Assembly (NCBI RefSeq): GCF_000518885.1
Contig: NZ_JAEL01000003.1
Span: 1-64,000 of the forward strand
Direction of reading: 5' to 3'
From: Bacillus sp. J33
GTDB taxonomy: Bacteria > Bacillota > Bacilli > Bacillales > Cytobacillaceae
Length of the DNA stretch: 64,000 bases
This document shows, one piece after another, positions 53,772 to 62,819 of this stretch. Within the stretch, counting starts at the first letter, position 1, and each line of letters begins with the position of its first letter. Under the pieces are notes generated by a model, which was not told the DNA's origin, did not search any database, and saw nothing but the letters and a program-made list of their open reading frames with translations. A program made the position numbers and the translations under genes.

Positions 53772-54151
53772 AGAAATTTTATCAGCTGGATGAGATTCCG
53801 CATAAGTGGATTTCAGCCTATAACGGTGAGGCAGCCTTCGAATTGGATCATAATGGCCCGATCATATTGGAGGGCATAGAGATATGGATACGCGATTGGG
53901 TACAAGACAAGGAATTAAGCCAGATTCGGAATAAGTGGCAAAAGCAGCTGGCGAAATGGCTTGAATGGGAAAAAGCAGATGTTAATAGAACCATTGTTTT
54001 AATAGGGTCTGATATTTCAAAAGGCATTGTCCCGATGGAAGCTGACGACCGAAAGTGGCGGGATGCAGCTGGCTGGGCGTATCAGGATACCGCTGCTGCT
54101 GCAGACAGGGTTGACTTGATTTGGTATGGCATAAGCCAAAAAATAAAGTGA
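53723..54151 (+). CDS. Short CobU-like P-loop protein
   Basis: 142 residues. The N-terminal P-loop is GGAFNGKS (6-13) and the C-terminal part ends GIVPMEADDRKWRDAAGWA-type, which parallels the GWGIVP...RxFRD...G tail of CobU. The guanylyl-carrying RHxxDR segment seen in the upstream CobU is absent and the protein is about 50 residues shorter. It may therefore retain only an ATP- or GTP-dependent kinase-like activity. It overlaps cobC by 49 bases behind AGGAGGGG. What it adds beside a complete CobU is unclear. Confidence 0.75.
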   Translation: MHFVTGGAFNGKSRWVKKFYQLDEIPHKWISAYNGEAAFELDHNGPIILEGIEIWIRDWVQDKELSQIRNKWQKQLAKWLEWEKADVNRTIVLIGSDISKGIVPMEADDRKWRDAAGWAYQDTAAAADRVDLIWYGISQKIK

Positions 54152-54166
54152 AATGGGGAATAGTTT

Positions 54167-54751
54167 ATGAAGCTTTATACACGAACTGGCGATGAGGGAA
54201 AAACAAGCATTATTGGAGGCAGAGTGGAAAAGGATGATGTAAGGGTAGAAGCCTACGGTACTGTGGATGAGGTGAACTGCTTCGTCGGTCAGGCGATGAC
54301 ACAGCTTGATGCGGCCATTTTTCCGGACGTATTAGAGGACTTGGAGAAGATTCAGCATGAACTTTTTGACTGCGGGGGAGACCTTGCCAATGTATCAAAA
54401 AAAAGAGAATTAAAGCTGACAAAGGAATCCGTTGACTATTTAGAGGCTAAAATCGATGAACTGATTGAGGAGGCCCCTAAGCTGGAACGATTTATTCTGC
54501 CAGGAGGAGCACCTGCTTCGGCATCTATCCATATAGCAAGAACGGTTACAAGAAGGGCTGAAAGGTTAGTAGTCTCTTTAAAGAAAGCGGATCCCGAGAC
54601 TCCTGCTGTTGCTTTAAAATACCTAAACCGTCTATCCGATTATTTCTTTGCTCTGGCAAGGGTGATTAACTTCCGTCTTAATGAAAAGGATGTTGAGTAT
54701 GCACGCAGTGCGAAAGTGTTCCGGGAAGGAAAACGCAAGGAGGATAAATAA
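54167..54751 (+). CDS. pduO: PduO-type ATP:cob(I)alamin adenosyltransferase
   Basis: The 194-residue helical-bundle enzyme transfers adenosyl from ATP to reduced corrinoids. N-terminal KLYTRTGDEGKTSIIGG and VEAYGTVDEVN are diagnostic, and RRAERLVVSL with LNRLSDYFFALAR completes the active site. Similar to B. subtilis YvqK. It makes imported corrinoids suitable for CbiZ/CobU and produces the riboswitch ligand. Its stop is followed directly by the next ATG. Confidence 0.94.
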   Translation: MKLYTRTGDEGKTSIIGGRVEKDDVRVEAYGTVDEVNCFVGQAMTQLDAAIFPDVLEDLEKIQHELFDCGGDLANVSKKRELKLTKESVDYLEAKIDELIEEAPKLERFILPGGAPASASIHIARTVTRRAERLVVSLKKADPETPAVALKYLNRLSDYFFALARVINFRLNEKDVEYARSAKVFREGKRKEDK

Positions 54752-55246
54752 ATGAAAAGCATGAGAATGGGTATGGCAGCAATGCTGGTTGCATTGACAG
54801 CAATCGGAGCAGCCATTAAAATTCCTGCCATTATTGGGAGTGTAGCACTTGATTCATTTCCTGCCTTGCTTGCAGGTGCGCTGCTTGGAGGCTCAGGGGG
54901 TGCGGCTGTTGCTTCCATTGGCCATTTGCTATCGGCTTTATTAGGAGGGATGCCTTTAGGTCCGCTGCATTTCTTTATCGCTGGTGAAATGGCGCTTTTA
55001 GCTTTTATTTTCAGTGCTTTATATCGCAAGGGCAAGCGCTGGCAGGCCGGTCTTCTTTTTGTGCTTGGCAATGCCTTTGCTGCTCCGCTTCCTTTTATTT
55101 TTTTAATGGGCAAAGCTTTTTACGTGGCAATAGTCCCTTCTCTTTTTATCGGATCGGTATTAAATGCAATTATTGCTTATATCGTCATACCAAGGCTGGC
55201 GAGTCTTATAGCCCCCATTCTTTCTAAAGCGGGGGCTGGGCAGTGA
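54752..55246 (+). CDS. cblT: ECF-type S component, probable alpha-ribazole transporter CblT
   Basis: The 164-residue membrane protein has five to six TM helices and the S-component features of ECF transporters (MAAMLVALTAIGAAIKIPAI, then GALLGGSGGAAVASIGHLL). In Listeria and Geobacillus, a CblT of this type sits beside CblS and imports alpha-ribazole. Here it is likewise followed by a CblS-like gene with a 4-base overlap. It would need a shared EcfAAT module, not in view. The name rests on the gene pair. Confidence 0.82.
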   Translation: MKSMRMGMAAMLVALTAIGAAIKIPAIIGSVALDSFPALLAGALLGGSGGAAVASIGHLLSALLGGMPLGPLHFFIAGEMALLAFIFSALYRKGKRWQAGLLFVLGNAFAAPLPFIFLMGKAFYVAIVPSLFIGSVLNAIIAYIVIPRLASLIAPILSKAGAGQ

Positions 55247-55968
55247 GGGATGTCTTAAGCTTTCCTTTTAATTCAGAAGAAGTGATTGTTGTGGCCAGTG
55301 ATAACAGCGGAGCCATAGGTGAGAAAGAGCAGGATTCTGTCAAAGTGCCTTATGAAACAGTCTCATACTATTCCTTCCGTGTGGCTGTGATGGAGTGTTT
55401 GTCAGCTGGCGCCGAACCATTTGCTGTTACGCTTCAGAATTTTTGCGGAGATAATGCCTGGGATCGGCTTCTAAAGGGAATCAAGCGGGGGGCTGGAGAA
55501 TTGGGTCTTATGGATCTGCAAATAACCGGGAGTACAGAAAGCAATTTTACCTTGCATCAATCGGCTGTAGGGTTATCTGTCCTTGGGAAAAAGCAAGGAA
55601 AGGTTCATACTGAGCCTATCATTTATACAAACCAAGCAAATATAGCGGTTATTGGTTCCCCTTTAGTTGGCGGTGAATTGATTGAGAGGGAAGCGGAGGC
55701 AGCTCCCCTGAAGCTTTTCCAAGTGATAAACACAATTGATGAAGTCTTGACTCTTCCAATTGGTTCAAAGGGAATTTTGAATGAGCTGAATGGTTTGTTC
55801 TCCAATATGACGTTTAAGGACAATGATTTAGAGGGTGACTTGGATTTATGGAAATCAGCAGGACCTTCCACTTGTTTTGCAGCTGTCTATCCCAATAAGA
55901 AAGCTGAAGAGATTAGAAAGCTTGCAGGAAGGTATTTTCATATACTGAAAGAAGGGTATGAAAAATAA
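55243..55968 (+). CDS. cblS: Probable alpha-ribazole kinase CblS (PurM/AIRS-like)
   Basis: The 241-residue protein of the PurM/HypE/ThiL ATP-binding superfamily has an N-terminal Asp-Asn signature VVASDNSGAIG and FRVAVMECLSAGAEPFAVTL, and later GSTESNFTLHQSAVGLSV. Geobacillus and Listeria CblS phosphorylate alpha-ribazole for CobS, replacing CobT. The GTGA overlap with cblT supports that role. No cobT is in the operon. Confidence 0.82.
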   Translation: MRDVLSFPFNSEEVIVVASDNSGAIGEKEQDSVKVPYETVSYYSFRVAVMECLSAGAEPFAVTLQNFCGDNAWDRLLKGIKRGAGELGLMDLQITGSTESNFTLHQSAVGLSVLGKKQGKVHTEPIIYTNQANIAVIGSPLVGGELIEREAEAAPLKLFQVINTIDEVLTLPIGSKGILNELNGLFSNMTFKDNDLEGDLDLWKSAGPSTCFAAVYPNKKAEEIRKLAGRYFHILKEGYEK

Positions 55969-56275
55969 AAATGCTCAACTATATATATTGTCAGAAATGG
56001 AACGGAATAAAGAAAAAAGAATGCAAGGTCGCCTTGACTCGGAATTAACAGAAAAAGGAAGGCGGGATGCGAGTTTACTTGGAGAAAGACTTAAAGATAT
56101 AGAATTTAAAAGAATGATTTCCTCGCCAGGCAAACGCACTTTGTATACTGCAGAGCTTGTAAGGGAGCGTATTTGGGATCCTCCTTTCATTCATGGAACC
56201 AGCCTGACAATCCTGCAGATCCATCAAGATAAAAAAGAATTCCTATTAGAAGGATGCGTGGTTCATTGCCAATAG
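55958..56275 (+). pseudogene. Decayed histidine phosphatase
   Basis: 105 codons where the family normally has about 190. The start aligns as LYIL-SEM-ERNKEKRMQG against the usual LYLVRHGETEWN-KEKRMQG, so the catalytic RHG is gone. The middle keeps SSPGKRTLYTAELVRE, then jumps to a C-terminal-type PFIHGTSLTIL segment. About 80 residues including the second catalytic His (HGG) are missing. Reading frame is still open, with an 11-base overlap with cblS. No activity is expected. Confidence 0.75.
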
Positions 56276-56304
56276 GCTCGCTAAAAACGAGCCTATTATT
56301 TTTT
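56271..56304. terminator. Terminator of the btu-cob operon, shared with the convergent gene
   Basis: AATAGGCTCG-CTAAAAA-CGAGCCTATT followed by ATTTTTTCC. Confidence 0.92.
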
Positions 56305-56862
56305 CCTGGCATTAGAAAGCTCTTCCCATTCTTCTCTTAGTAGCCCCATCCGAATGCTGTCATAAAATTCACCATTAACGATGCGGCATTTTCGCATTCT
56401 GCCCTCAAGCTGCATGCCGATTTTTTCCGCTGCCCGCATCATTCTTTTGTTGCCTGACCAGGTGGTGATGCCGACCCTTGCAAGAGGCATGGTGGAGAAG
56501 AGATAATCTACCCAGAGCGTTAGTGCCTCTGTGCCATAACCGCCATTCCAATAGGCGGGATCATATATAATTAATCCTGCTTCCAGCCAGTTGGACTCCT
56601 CGTGTTCCCAATAATAGCCAACAGTACCGATAACCTGTCCTCCTGCCTCAATAATCTTACTTCGAGGAGGATGCTCATCTGTCTTTTGCAGGAATTCCTG
56701 TTTATACGTTTCAAAATCTTTAAACTGAAGGGGAAAATAGGGTGCATCCCACTTCTTCCATTCAGGATTTTCGGTTCCGTAAATATAATTCCATAGAATA
56801 GGCAAATCCTCTTCCTGGATTGGCCGAATCCTTACACTTGCAGCTGTTTTCTTTGCCATCAT
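56296..56862 (-). CDS. GNAT-family N-acetyltransferase, RimJ/RimL-like
   Basis: The 188-residue GNAT protein has VRIRPIQEEDLPILW at the start, the central VIGTVGYYWE strand, and the acetyl-CoA loop YWNGGYGTEAL. RMMRAAEKIGMQLEGRMRK follows, the typical Asn/Ala-rich end of RimJ/RimL-type enzymes. Substrate unknown. ATG follows GAGAGG on the minus strand. Confidence 0.87.
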   Translation of the reverse strand: MMAKKTAASVRIRPIQEEDLPILWNYIYGTENPEWKKWDAPYFPLQFKDFETYKQEFLQKTDEHPPRSKIIEAGGQVIGTVGYYWEHEESNWLEAGLIIYDPAYWNGGYGTEALTLWVDYLFSTMPLARVGITTWSGNKRMMRAAEKIGMQLEGRMRKCRIVNGEFYDSIRMGLLREEWEELSNARKK

Positions 56863-57116
56863 TGATATCCTCTCTATACTGAATTTTTTTAAAATAACCT
56901 TGTCCTGCTGTCTCCTTGCATGATGTGTTCTTTATCCACACCGTATGTATCTCAAAAGTTCTTTCTTCGAAAAATAGTGGCAGTTTTCTCTTAAACCATC
57001 CCTGCACCTCTATTTCATGTGTTTAACTTTACATAGAGTTTATCATTTTTTGAAAAGGAGAATTTACGTGCTATATTGAAATCATTGATGAAGAAATTTA
57101 AAAGAGGGTGAGTAAC

Positions 57117-57500
57117 TTGAAATTGAAAATGGGCTATGTCATTTTATACGTCGAAAATCTCGAGAGAACGAAACAATTCTATGGAGAACTGCTGGGCCTA
57201 GAGCTGCGGAATGAGTTTGGAACTTACATAGAGTACGATACAGGCAGTACGATTCTATCATTTAACACAAGAGAAGGCGGGAGGGAAGTCACAGGGCTTC
57301 CGATACCGGATGGAGTGAAAAAGGAGCAGACTTTTGAGCTTGGCTTTGTCACGGAAGAGGTAGAAGCAGTTGCAGAGAAGCTAAAGGAGGCAGGAGTGCC
57401 TGTCCTGCTTGAGCCTATTGAAAAACCATGGGGCCAGAAAGTGGCTTATGTGGAAGATCCGGATGGACATTATATCGAGATTTGTTCGCCAATAGGATAA
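57117..57500 (+). CDS. VOC-family (glyoxalase/bleomycin-resistance fold) protein
   Basis: The protein of about 127 residues has two beta-alpha-beta-beta-beta units: YVILYVENLERTKQFYGELLGLE at the start and VAYVEDPDGHYIEICSP at the end, the latter with the metal-ligand Glu. The common first His before the opening strand is Tyr here (MGYVILYV), so metal chemistry may differ. TTG start 8 bases after AGAGGG; a GTG touching the ribosome site was rejected. Function unknown. Confidence 0.82.
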   Translation: MKLKMGYVILYVENLERTKQFYGELLGLELRNEFGTYIEYDTGSTILSFNTREGGREVTGLPIPDGVKKEQTFELGFVTEEVEAVAEKLKEAGVPVLLEPIEKPWGQKVAYVEDPDGHYIEICSPIG

Positions 57501-57504
57501 ATAG

Positions 57505-57537
57505 AAAAGGATCCTTAGACCGTCAGGATCCTTTTAC
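57505..57537. terminator. Bidirectional terminator
   Basis: AAAAGGATCC-N11-GGATCCTTTT between two convergent genes; it overlaps the last codons of the MFS gene. Confidence 0.8.
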
Positions 57538-58803
57538 AGGTTTTTTGGCCAGCAGGGAACTCAAAATCGCGAGTGCAGGCAAAATCATCGTCATATAAAT
57601 AATTTCTTCATAGCCGCCGAAAAGATCATAAGCAAAGCCGAATGGAAGTGGGCCAAGAGCGGAGCCGATGACCATAATCGTCATCGCCGTGCCTTTAATG
57701 CTCCCGAGATATTGCCTGCCGAAATAGCTGGGCCATACATAGTTTAAAGCAATTCGTTCAAAACCTCCGCTAATTCCCCAAAGGACCCCGAATAGGATGG
57801 CAACTGTCACATTTTTAGTGAACAGCAGTACCAGCATGTAGATAATCTCACCTAGAAAAATGCCGGCCAGTACATAGTTAACCTTTACCTTATCAAGAAT
57901 AAAGCCAGCTGCTAACGTAATCGGAAAACCGATAACCGCCATTAGGCTCAGTACTAGAGCGGCGATGCCAGGTGAAATATTCTGGATACCAAAAATAGAG
58001 ATCAAGTGGAAGGTAAGCCCGGTGTTCACAAGGGCAGGTATGGCAACGCAAAAAAGAAGCAGCCAATAAGCCTTTGTTCTCATCGCTTCCTTTAACGTCC
58101 AATTTTCTTCTAAATCCGTTTCATCATAATTCTCTTCTAGGCTGCCTTTTTTATGTATCGGCTTTTTCCGTCCATCAGGCAAAAGGCCGATATCCTCCGG
58201 CTTGTTCCGAATGAGAAAATAGGCGAGCGGAACGAAAACCGCCAGCAGAGCAACTCCCCAAAGCTGCCAGGAAAAGCTCCAGCCCCACTTATTAACCAGC
58301 CATGCGTTTAATGGCGGGAAGATTGCAGAGCTTGAAAATCCGCCAATAGCCATCAAGCTTAGTGCTTTACCACGCTTTGTAATAAACCATTGGGGAACGA
58401 GCGTATTCGGAATTAGGGTCATGGAACCCTGCCCAAGAAGCCTTAAAAAGAAGAAGCCTACGAAAAGCATTACAGTATTGGTCACGATGCTGTTCCAAAA
58501 ACATGCCAGGGCAAGACTAACTCCAACAAAAACGGCCATTTTCCGCTGTCCGTGTCGGTCGATAAAGCGGCCTACAAAAAACATGCACAAACCGGAAGCA
58601 AGCGTAGCTGCGGAATAGACAGCCGATACCTTGGAACGGCTCCAGCCAAAGTCATGGATATAAGAGTCGATAAACACAGAAATGGAATACGTTTGTCCCG
58701 GTCCGGAGAAAAACACGCCGAGAGCAGAAATGAGGACAATCATCCAGCCATAATAAAAGGGTGTGGGCACAGGGGCAGTCATTTTTTGTGTTTGTACTTT
58801 CAT
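57523..58803 (-). CDS. MFS transporter, monocarboxylate/OFA-like
   Basis: About 426 residues and 12 TM helices. Starts FYYGWMIVLISALGVFFSGPGQTYSISVF-type, as in the oxalate/formate and monocarboxylate branch, with GRFIDRHGQRK in loop 2-3. A central charged loop (about 210-235, DGRKKPIHKKGS...) separates the halves. Transported compound unknown. ATG lies behind GGAGG on the minus strand; an upstream in-frame ATG precedes that site. Confidence 0.87.
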   Translation of the reverse strand: MKVQTQKMTAPVPTPFYYGWMIVLISALGVFFSGPGQTYSISVFIDSYIHDFGWSRSKVSAVYSAATLASGLCMFFVGRFIDRHGQRKMAVFVGVSLALACFWNSIVTNTVMLFVGFFFLRLLGQGSMTLIPNTLVPQWFITKRGKALSLMAIGGFSSSAIFPPLNAWLVNKWGWSFSWQLWGVALLAVFVPLAYFLIRNKPEDIGLLPDGRKKPIHKKGSLEENYDETDLEENWTLKEAMRTKAYWLLLFCVAIPALVNTGLTFHLISIFGIQNISPGIAALVLSLMAVIGFPITLAAGFILDKVKVNYVLAGIFLGEIIYMLVLLFTKNVTVAILFGVLWGISGGFERIALNYVWPSYFGRQYLGSIKGTAMTIMVIGSALGPLPFGFAYDLFGGYEEIIYMTMILPALAILSSLLAKKPVKGS

Positions 58804-58873
58804 GGCAAAACCTCCTCCAATCATGATAACAGAGGAAAACTGAATTGCCCATTTATTTACAGATGATGAATGC

Positions 58874-58959
58874 TTTAGTGAAAAAATATTAATTTCACGT
58901 TTAATATAGTAAAAATGAGATTTTAGTAGATAATAAGAGGTTTAGCAGTAAATAAACGC
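58874..58959. repeat. Weak AT-rich periodic sequence
   Basis: TTTAG words at 58874, 58922 and 58941 with similar AAATA-rich followers, the last two exactly 19 bases apart. Resembles the other periodic arrays but is much more degenerate. Confidence 0.3.
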
Positions 58960-59019
58960 TTTCATTTTAACTTGTATTTCCTGATAGATATGGTATGATT
59001 CTACTGTTTTTGTCGGCCC

Positions 59020-59042
59020 GACTTTGATGAGAGTTCAAAGTC
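59020..59042 (+). other. Hairpin in the leader of the first SulP gene
   Basis: GACTTTGA-TGAGAGT-TCAAAGTC, an 8-bp perfect stem, 33 bases before the start codon. No T-run follows. Could influence mRNA stability. Confidence 0.4.
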
Positions 59043-59074
59043 ATTACTATAAAAAATTAATAAGGGGTGTTTAT

Positions 59075-60541
59075 TTGAAAGCTAATTCATTAAAAGAACA
59101 GTGGTTTGGCAATGTTAAAGGAGACGTTCTTGCCGGAATCGTGGTGGCATTGGCACTTATTCCAGAGGCGATTGCTTTCTCAATTATTGCTGGTGTTGAT
59201 CCAATGGTTGGATTGTACGCTTCTTTTTGTATTGCTGTGACCATTGCTATAGTTGGCGGAAGGCCTGGAATGATTTCTGCTGCAACTGGTGCTATGGCTT
59301 TACTAATGGTTACATTAGTAGCTGACCATGGATTGCAGTATTTATTTGCTGCGACCATTTTGACAGGGGCTTTGCAGATTTTATTTGGTGTGCTTAAATT
59401 AGCCCGCTTTATGAAATTTATTCCGCGTGCCGTTATGATTGGGTTTGTTAACGCGCTGGCGATTTTGATTTTCATGGCGCAGCTTGAGCAATTTGTAGAT
59501 GCTACATGGGTCATGTATGCGATGGTTGCCGGAGCATTGGCGATTATTTATATTTTGCCAAGATTGACCAAAGCAGTGCCATCGCCTTTAGTGGCAATTA
59601 TCGTTATTACGGTCATTGCTATTATGACGAAAAGTGATGTGCGTACAGTTGGGGACATGGGAGCTTTAACAGCTGCTTTGCCATCCTTCATAATTCCGGA
59701 TGTGCCATTTAATCTGGAAACTTTAAAAATTATTTTCCCTTATTCATTGGCTCTTGCCGTTGTTGGCTTATTAGAGTCCTTGCTGACAGCATCAATTGTT
59801 GATGATATGACAGATACAGCCAGTGATAAGAATATGGAAAGCCGCGGCCAGGGTATTGCAAACATCGTAGCAGGTTTCTTCGGCGGAATGGCTGGATGTG
59901 CGATGATTGGCCAATCGGTTATTAATGTGAAATCAGGCGGAAGAGGCAGGCTGTCTGCTCTTGTAGCCGGTACATTCCTTATGTTCCTGATTTTAGTATT
60001 AGGAAATATTGTGGTACAAATACCGATGGCTGCATTAGTTGGTGTCATGATCATGGTTTCGATCGGAACTTTTGACTGGTCTTCGATTAAGGGGCTAGCC
60101 AAGGCTCCTGTTACAGATTCAATTGTTATGATTACAACTACTGTTACAACAGTATTTACACATGATTTATCCAAAGGTGTTTTTTCAGGAATTATCTTAA
60201 GTGCGATCTTCTTTGTAGCTAAAATTTCAAAAGTCCATGTTGCTTCGCGAATTGAAGGTAAAAAGAAAATTTACGCCGTTACAGGCCAGGTTTTCTTTGC
60301 TTCTGTAGATGAGCTTGTAGCAGCCTTTGACTTTAATGAAGATCTTAAAGAGGTTGAAATCGACTTTTCACAAGCGCATGTCTGGGATGACTCAGGTGTT
60401 GCTGCTATAGATAAAATTGTGTTGAAATTGCGGGACAATGGTGTTCTAGTCCGTCTTTCAGGATTAAATGCGCCGAGCTCCAACCTGATCGAGCGTTTAG
60501 CGGTTCACCGCAAACCTGGTGCAAAGTTATCCGGGCATTAA
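59075..60541 (+). CDS. SulP-family anion transporter 1
   Basis: A 488-residue SLC26/SulP carrier. About 14 TM segments (residues 1-380) include [30 protein letters not shown] (part of the family signature). A C-terminal STAS domain (about 390-488) has [14 protein letters not shown]. SulP proteins move sulfate, bicarbonate or other anions; the substrate here is unknown. TTG start 5-6 bases after AAGGGGTG. About 70 percent identical by eye to the next gene, so a tandem duplicate. Confidence 0.92.
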   Translation: MKANSLKEQWFGNVKGDVLAGIVVALALIPEAIAFSIIAGVDPMVGLYASFCIAVTIAIVGGRPGMISAATGAMALLMVTLVADHGLQYLFAATILTGALQILFGVLKLARFMKFIPRAVMIGFVNALAILIFMAQLEQFVDATWVMYAMVAGALAIIYILPRLTKAVPSPLVAIIVITVIAIMTKSDVRTVGDMGALTAALPSFIIPDVPFNLETLKIIFPYSLALAVVGLLESLLTASIVDDMTDTASDKNMESRGQGIANIVAGFFGGMAGCAMIGQSVINVKSGGRGRLSALVAGTFLMFLILVLGNIVVQIPMAALVGVMIMVSIGTFDWSSIKGLAKAPVTDSIVMITTTVTTVFTHDLSKGVFSGIILSAIFFVAKISKVHVASRIEGKKKIYAVTGQVFFASVDELVAAFDFNEDLKEVEIDFSQAHVWDDSGVAAIDKIVLKLRDNGVLVRLSGLNAPSSNLIERLAVHRKPGAKLSGH

Positions 60542-60613
60542 TGAAAAAGCACGGTATTCATTTGGAAAAACAATAATTTGTGAGAAAAGAACCTAAATAT
60601 AAAATAAAGCACG

Positions 60614-60648
60614 GGACCTCCTGGATATTTATCCGGGAGGTTTTTATT
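60614..60648 (+). terminator. Terminator between the two SulP genes
   Basis: ACCTCCTGGAT-ATTT-ATCCGGGAGGT followed by TTTTATT. Confidence 0.9.
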
Positions 60649-60726
60649 ATGAAAAAAGTGGAATAAGGCATGGGTGCTAAATTAGCGCTAATAACACAAA
60701 CTACGTAAAAAGAGAGGAGGGTTTTT

Positions 60727-62175
60727 TTGGATTATACATTATATAGGAAATCCTGGTTCGGAAATATAAAAGGAGATATCCTTTCCGGAATTGTAGTGGC
60801 GCTTGCTCTTATACCCGAAGCTATTGCCTTTTCAATCATTGCCGGAGTTGATCCGATGGTCGGGCTATATGCCTCTTTTACAATTGCAGTGACGATTGCC
60901 TTTGTAGGCGGAAGACCCGGGATGATTTCGGCAGCAACCGGAGCGATGGCCCTTTTGTTTATTGACTTAGTGGCAGATTACGGTTTGGAATATTTATTGG
61001 CAGCTACAATTTTAACAGGTGTTTTTCAAATCATTTTTGGTGCCTTTAAGCTTGCCCACTATATGAGATTCATTCCAAGATCGGTTATGGTTGGCTTTGT
61101 AAATGCTTTGGCGATACTTATTTTTACTTCACAGCTTCAGCATTTTGAAGGCGAAGGATGGATTATATATGTATTGGTTGGAGTCACGTTAGGGATTATT
61201 TATCTTCTCCCTTATTTAACAAAAGCGGTACCATCAACGCTTATTGCCATTATTGCTGTAACTATCATGACAGTGTTTATGAATATCGATGTCCGGACGG
61301 TTGGGGATTTGGGTGCTATTTCAAAAAGCTTGCCGGCCTTTTTGATTCCTGATATTCCGCTGACCATTGAAACTTTAATCATCATCCTTCCATACTCGCT
61401 TGCACTTTCGGTAGTGGGGCTTCTTGAATCTTTGCTGACAGCTGCCATTGTGGATGACATGACAGATTCTGAAAGCGATAAGGATATGGAAAGCCGCGGA
61501 CAGGGAATTTCTAATATTATAACGGGATTTTTCGGCGGCATGGCAGGATGCGCCATGATTGGCCAATCTGTGATTAACGTGAAATCAGGTGGCAGAGGAC
61601 GGCTTTCTGCATTTGTCGCAGGCATGTTTTTAATGTTCTTAATTGTAGTCCTTGGCGATATTGTTGTTCAGATTCCAATGGCTGCGCTGGCTGGAGTAAT
61701 GATAATGGTTTCGATCAGCACGTTTGACTGGAACTCCATAAAAACCATTCATCTTCTTCCGAGAACAGATGCAGCCGTAATGGTTGTGACCGTTTTAACG
61801 GTTGTATTAACGCATAATCTGGCAATTGGAGTGTTTACCGGTATATTGCTTAGTGCTATTTTCTTTGTTTCAAAAATATCAAAGGTTCATGTCAGCACCA
61901 GGATGGAGAGGAATACCCGGATTTATCAAGTGAGAGGAGAATTGTTCTTTGCTTCTGTCACTGAATTTATAAAGCAGTTTGATTATAAGGAAGACACAGA
62001 TTCCGTAACAATTGATTTGAGCAGGGCTCATTTATGGGATGACTCAGCCGTTGTGGCAATAGATAAAATAGTTTATCGGTTCGAGGAAAACGGGAAACAT
62101 GTTACAGTAACTGGATTAAATGAAGACAGTTCAGAGTTAGTCGGAAAGCTGGCAAACAAACTCGGCTCTCATTAA
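60727..62175 (+). CDS. SulP-family anion transporter 2
   Basis: A 482-residue paralog of the preceding gene with the same layout: transmembrane core with the [20 protein letters not shown] signature, and C-terminal STAS with [14 protein letters not shown], where Ala replaces the Gly of copy 1. TTG start 7 bases after GAGGAGGG. Followed 13 bases later by uspA-like gene 1, so the two are probably co-transcribed. Confidence 0.92.
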   Translation: MDYTLYRKSWFGNIKGDILSGIVVALALIPEAIAFSIIAGVDPMVGLYASFTIAVTIAFVGGRPGMISAATGAMALLFIDLVADYGLEYLLAATILTGVFQIIFGAFKLAHYMRFIPRSVMVGFVNALAILIFTSQLQHFEGEGWIIYVLVGVTLGIIYLLPYLTKAVPSTLIAIIAVTIMTVFMNIDVRTVGDLGAISKSLPAFLIPDIPLTIETLIIILPYSLALSVVGLLESLLTAAIVDDMTDSESDKDMESRGQGISNIITGFFGGMAGCAMIGQSVINVKSGGRGRLSAFVAGMFLMFLIVVLGDIVVQIPMAALAGVMIMVSISTFDWNSIKTIHLLPRTDAAVMVVTVLTVVLTHNLAIGVFTGILLSAIFFVSKISKVHVSTRMERNTRIYQVRGELFFASVTEFIKQFDYKEDTDSVTIDLSRAHLWDDSAVVAIDKIVYRFEENGKHVTVTGLNEDSSELVGKLANKLGSH

Positions 62176-62188
62176 AGGAGGTTTGGCC

Positions 62189-62608
62189 ATGTATAAAAAA
62201 ATCCTGCTGGCAGCAGATGGATCGGAACACTCGAAGCGTGCTGCTGAACATGCCATTAAGATTGCAAAGTGTGACAATGAAACAGAAATAAAGGTTGTTT
62301 ATGTTGTGGATGGAGATCGGTCAAAATCGGATGTCCTTAAGAATTGGAACGCTGCAGACTTTGGCGATAAACGCAAAGACCGGATGCGCGAGGTTGAGAA
62401 AAAGGCACGGGAGGCCAATATAAATTATGAAATCATTATATTGCATGGTGAGCCCGGTCCAGCCATTGTGGAATATGCCAATAAAAATCATTTTGATCTG
62501 GTGGTATTAGGAAGCCGGGGATTGAATGGCCTTCAGGAACTTGTTCTAGGAGGAGTCAGCCATAAGGTTGCAAAAAGGGCGGATTGCCCGGTGCTCATTG
62601 TAAAATAA
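62189..62608 (+). CDS. Universal stress protein (UspA family) 1
   Basis: A 139-residue Usp domain. It starts MYKKILLAADGSEHSKRA and ends with the nucleotide-binding loop VLGSRGLNGLQELVLGGVSHKV, i.e. G-x2-G-x9-G-(S/T)-type ATP site. ATG is 7 bases after AAAGGAGG; a TTG 6 bases upstream was rejected. The coupling to a SulP carrier suggests regulation of, or response linked to, anion uptake (inference). Confidence 0.92.
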   Translation: MYKKILLAADGSEHSKRAAEHAIKIAKCDNETEIKVVYVVDGDRSKSDVLKNWNAADFGDKRKDRMREVEKKAREANINYEIIILHGEPGPAIVEYANKNHFDLVVLGSRGLNGLQELVLGGVSHKVAKRADCPVLIVK

Positions 62609-62643
62609 GGATCGGCTTTGTACGAGCCGGTTCTTATTTTAAT
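62608..62643 (+). terminator. Weak terminator after usp 1
   Basis: ATCGGCT-TTGTACG-AGCCGGT followed by TCTTATTTTA. Confidence 0.55.
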
Positions 62644-62819
62644 GTATCCGTTTACATATTATTCAGTAATCTTTATAATTAGTTTAACTATTCAGAATAA
62701 TCTCCCGCAAGTATCATGAATCTGACACAACTTTCTTTCTTGCAGTGTTGATGAAACCAGCTATTAAAAATAAGATTAATTTTGAGAGCTTTTTAGTGAA
62801 TTTTTTCAGGGGTGAGGGT

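Noticed and set aside
59740-60174. Long antisense frames over the SulP genes (also 61212-61625)
   Set aside because: They mirror the repetitive codon use of the membrane protein genes and have no start signals; the same shadow occurs in both paralogs.
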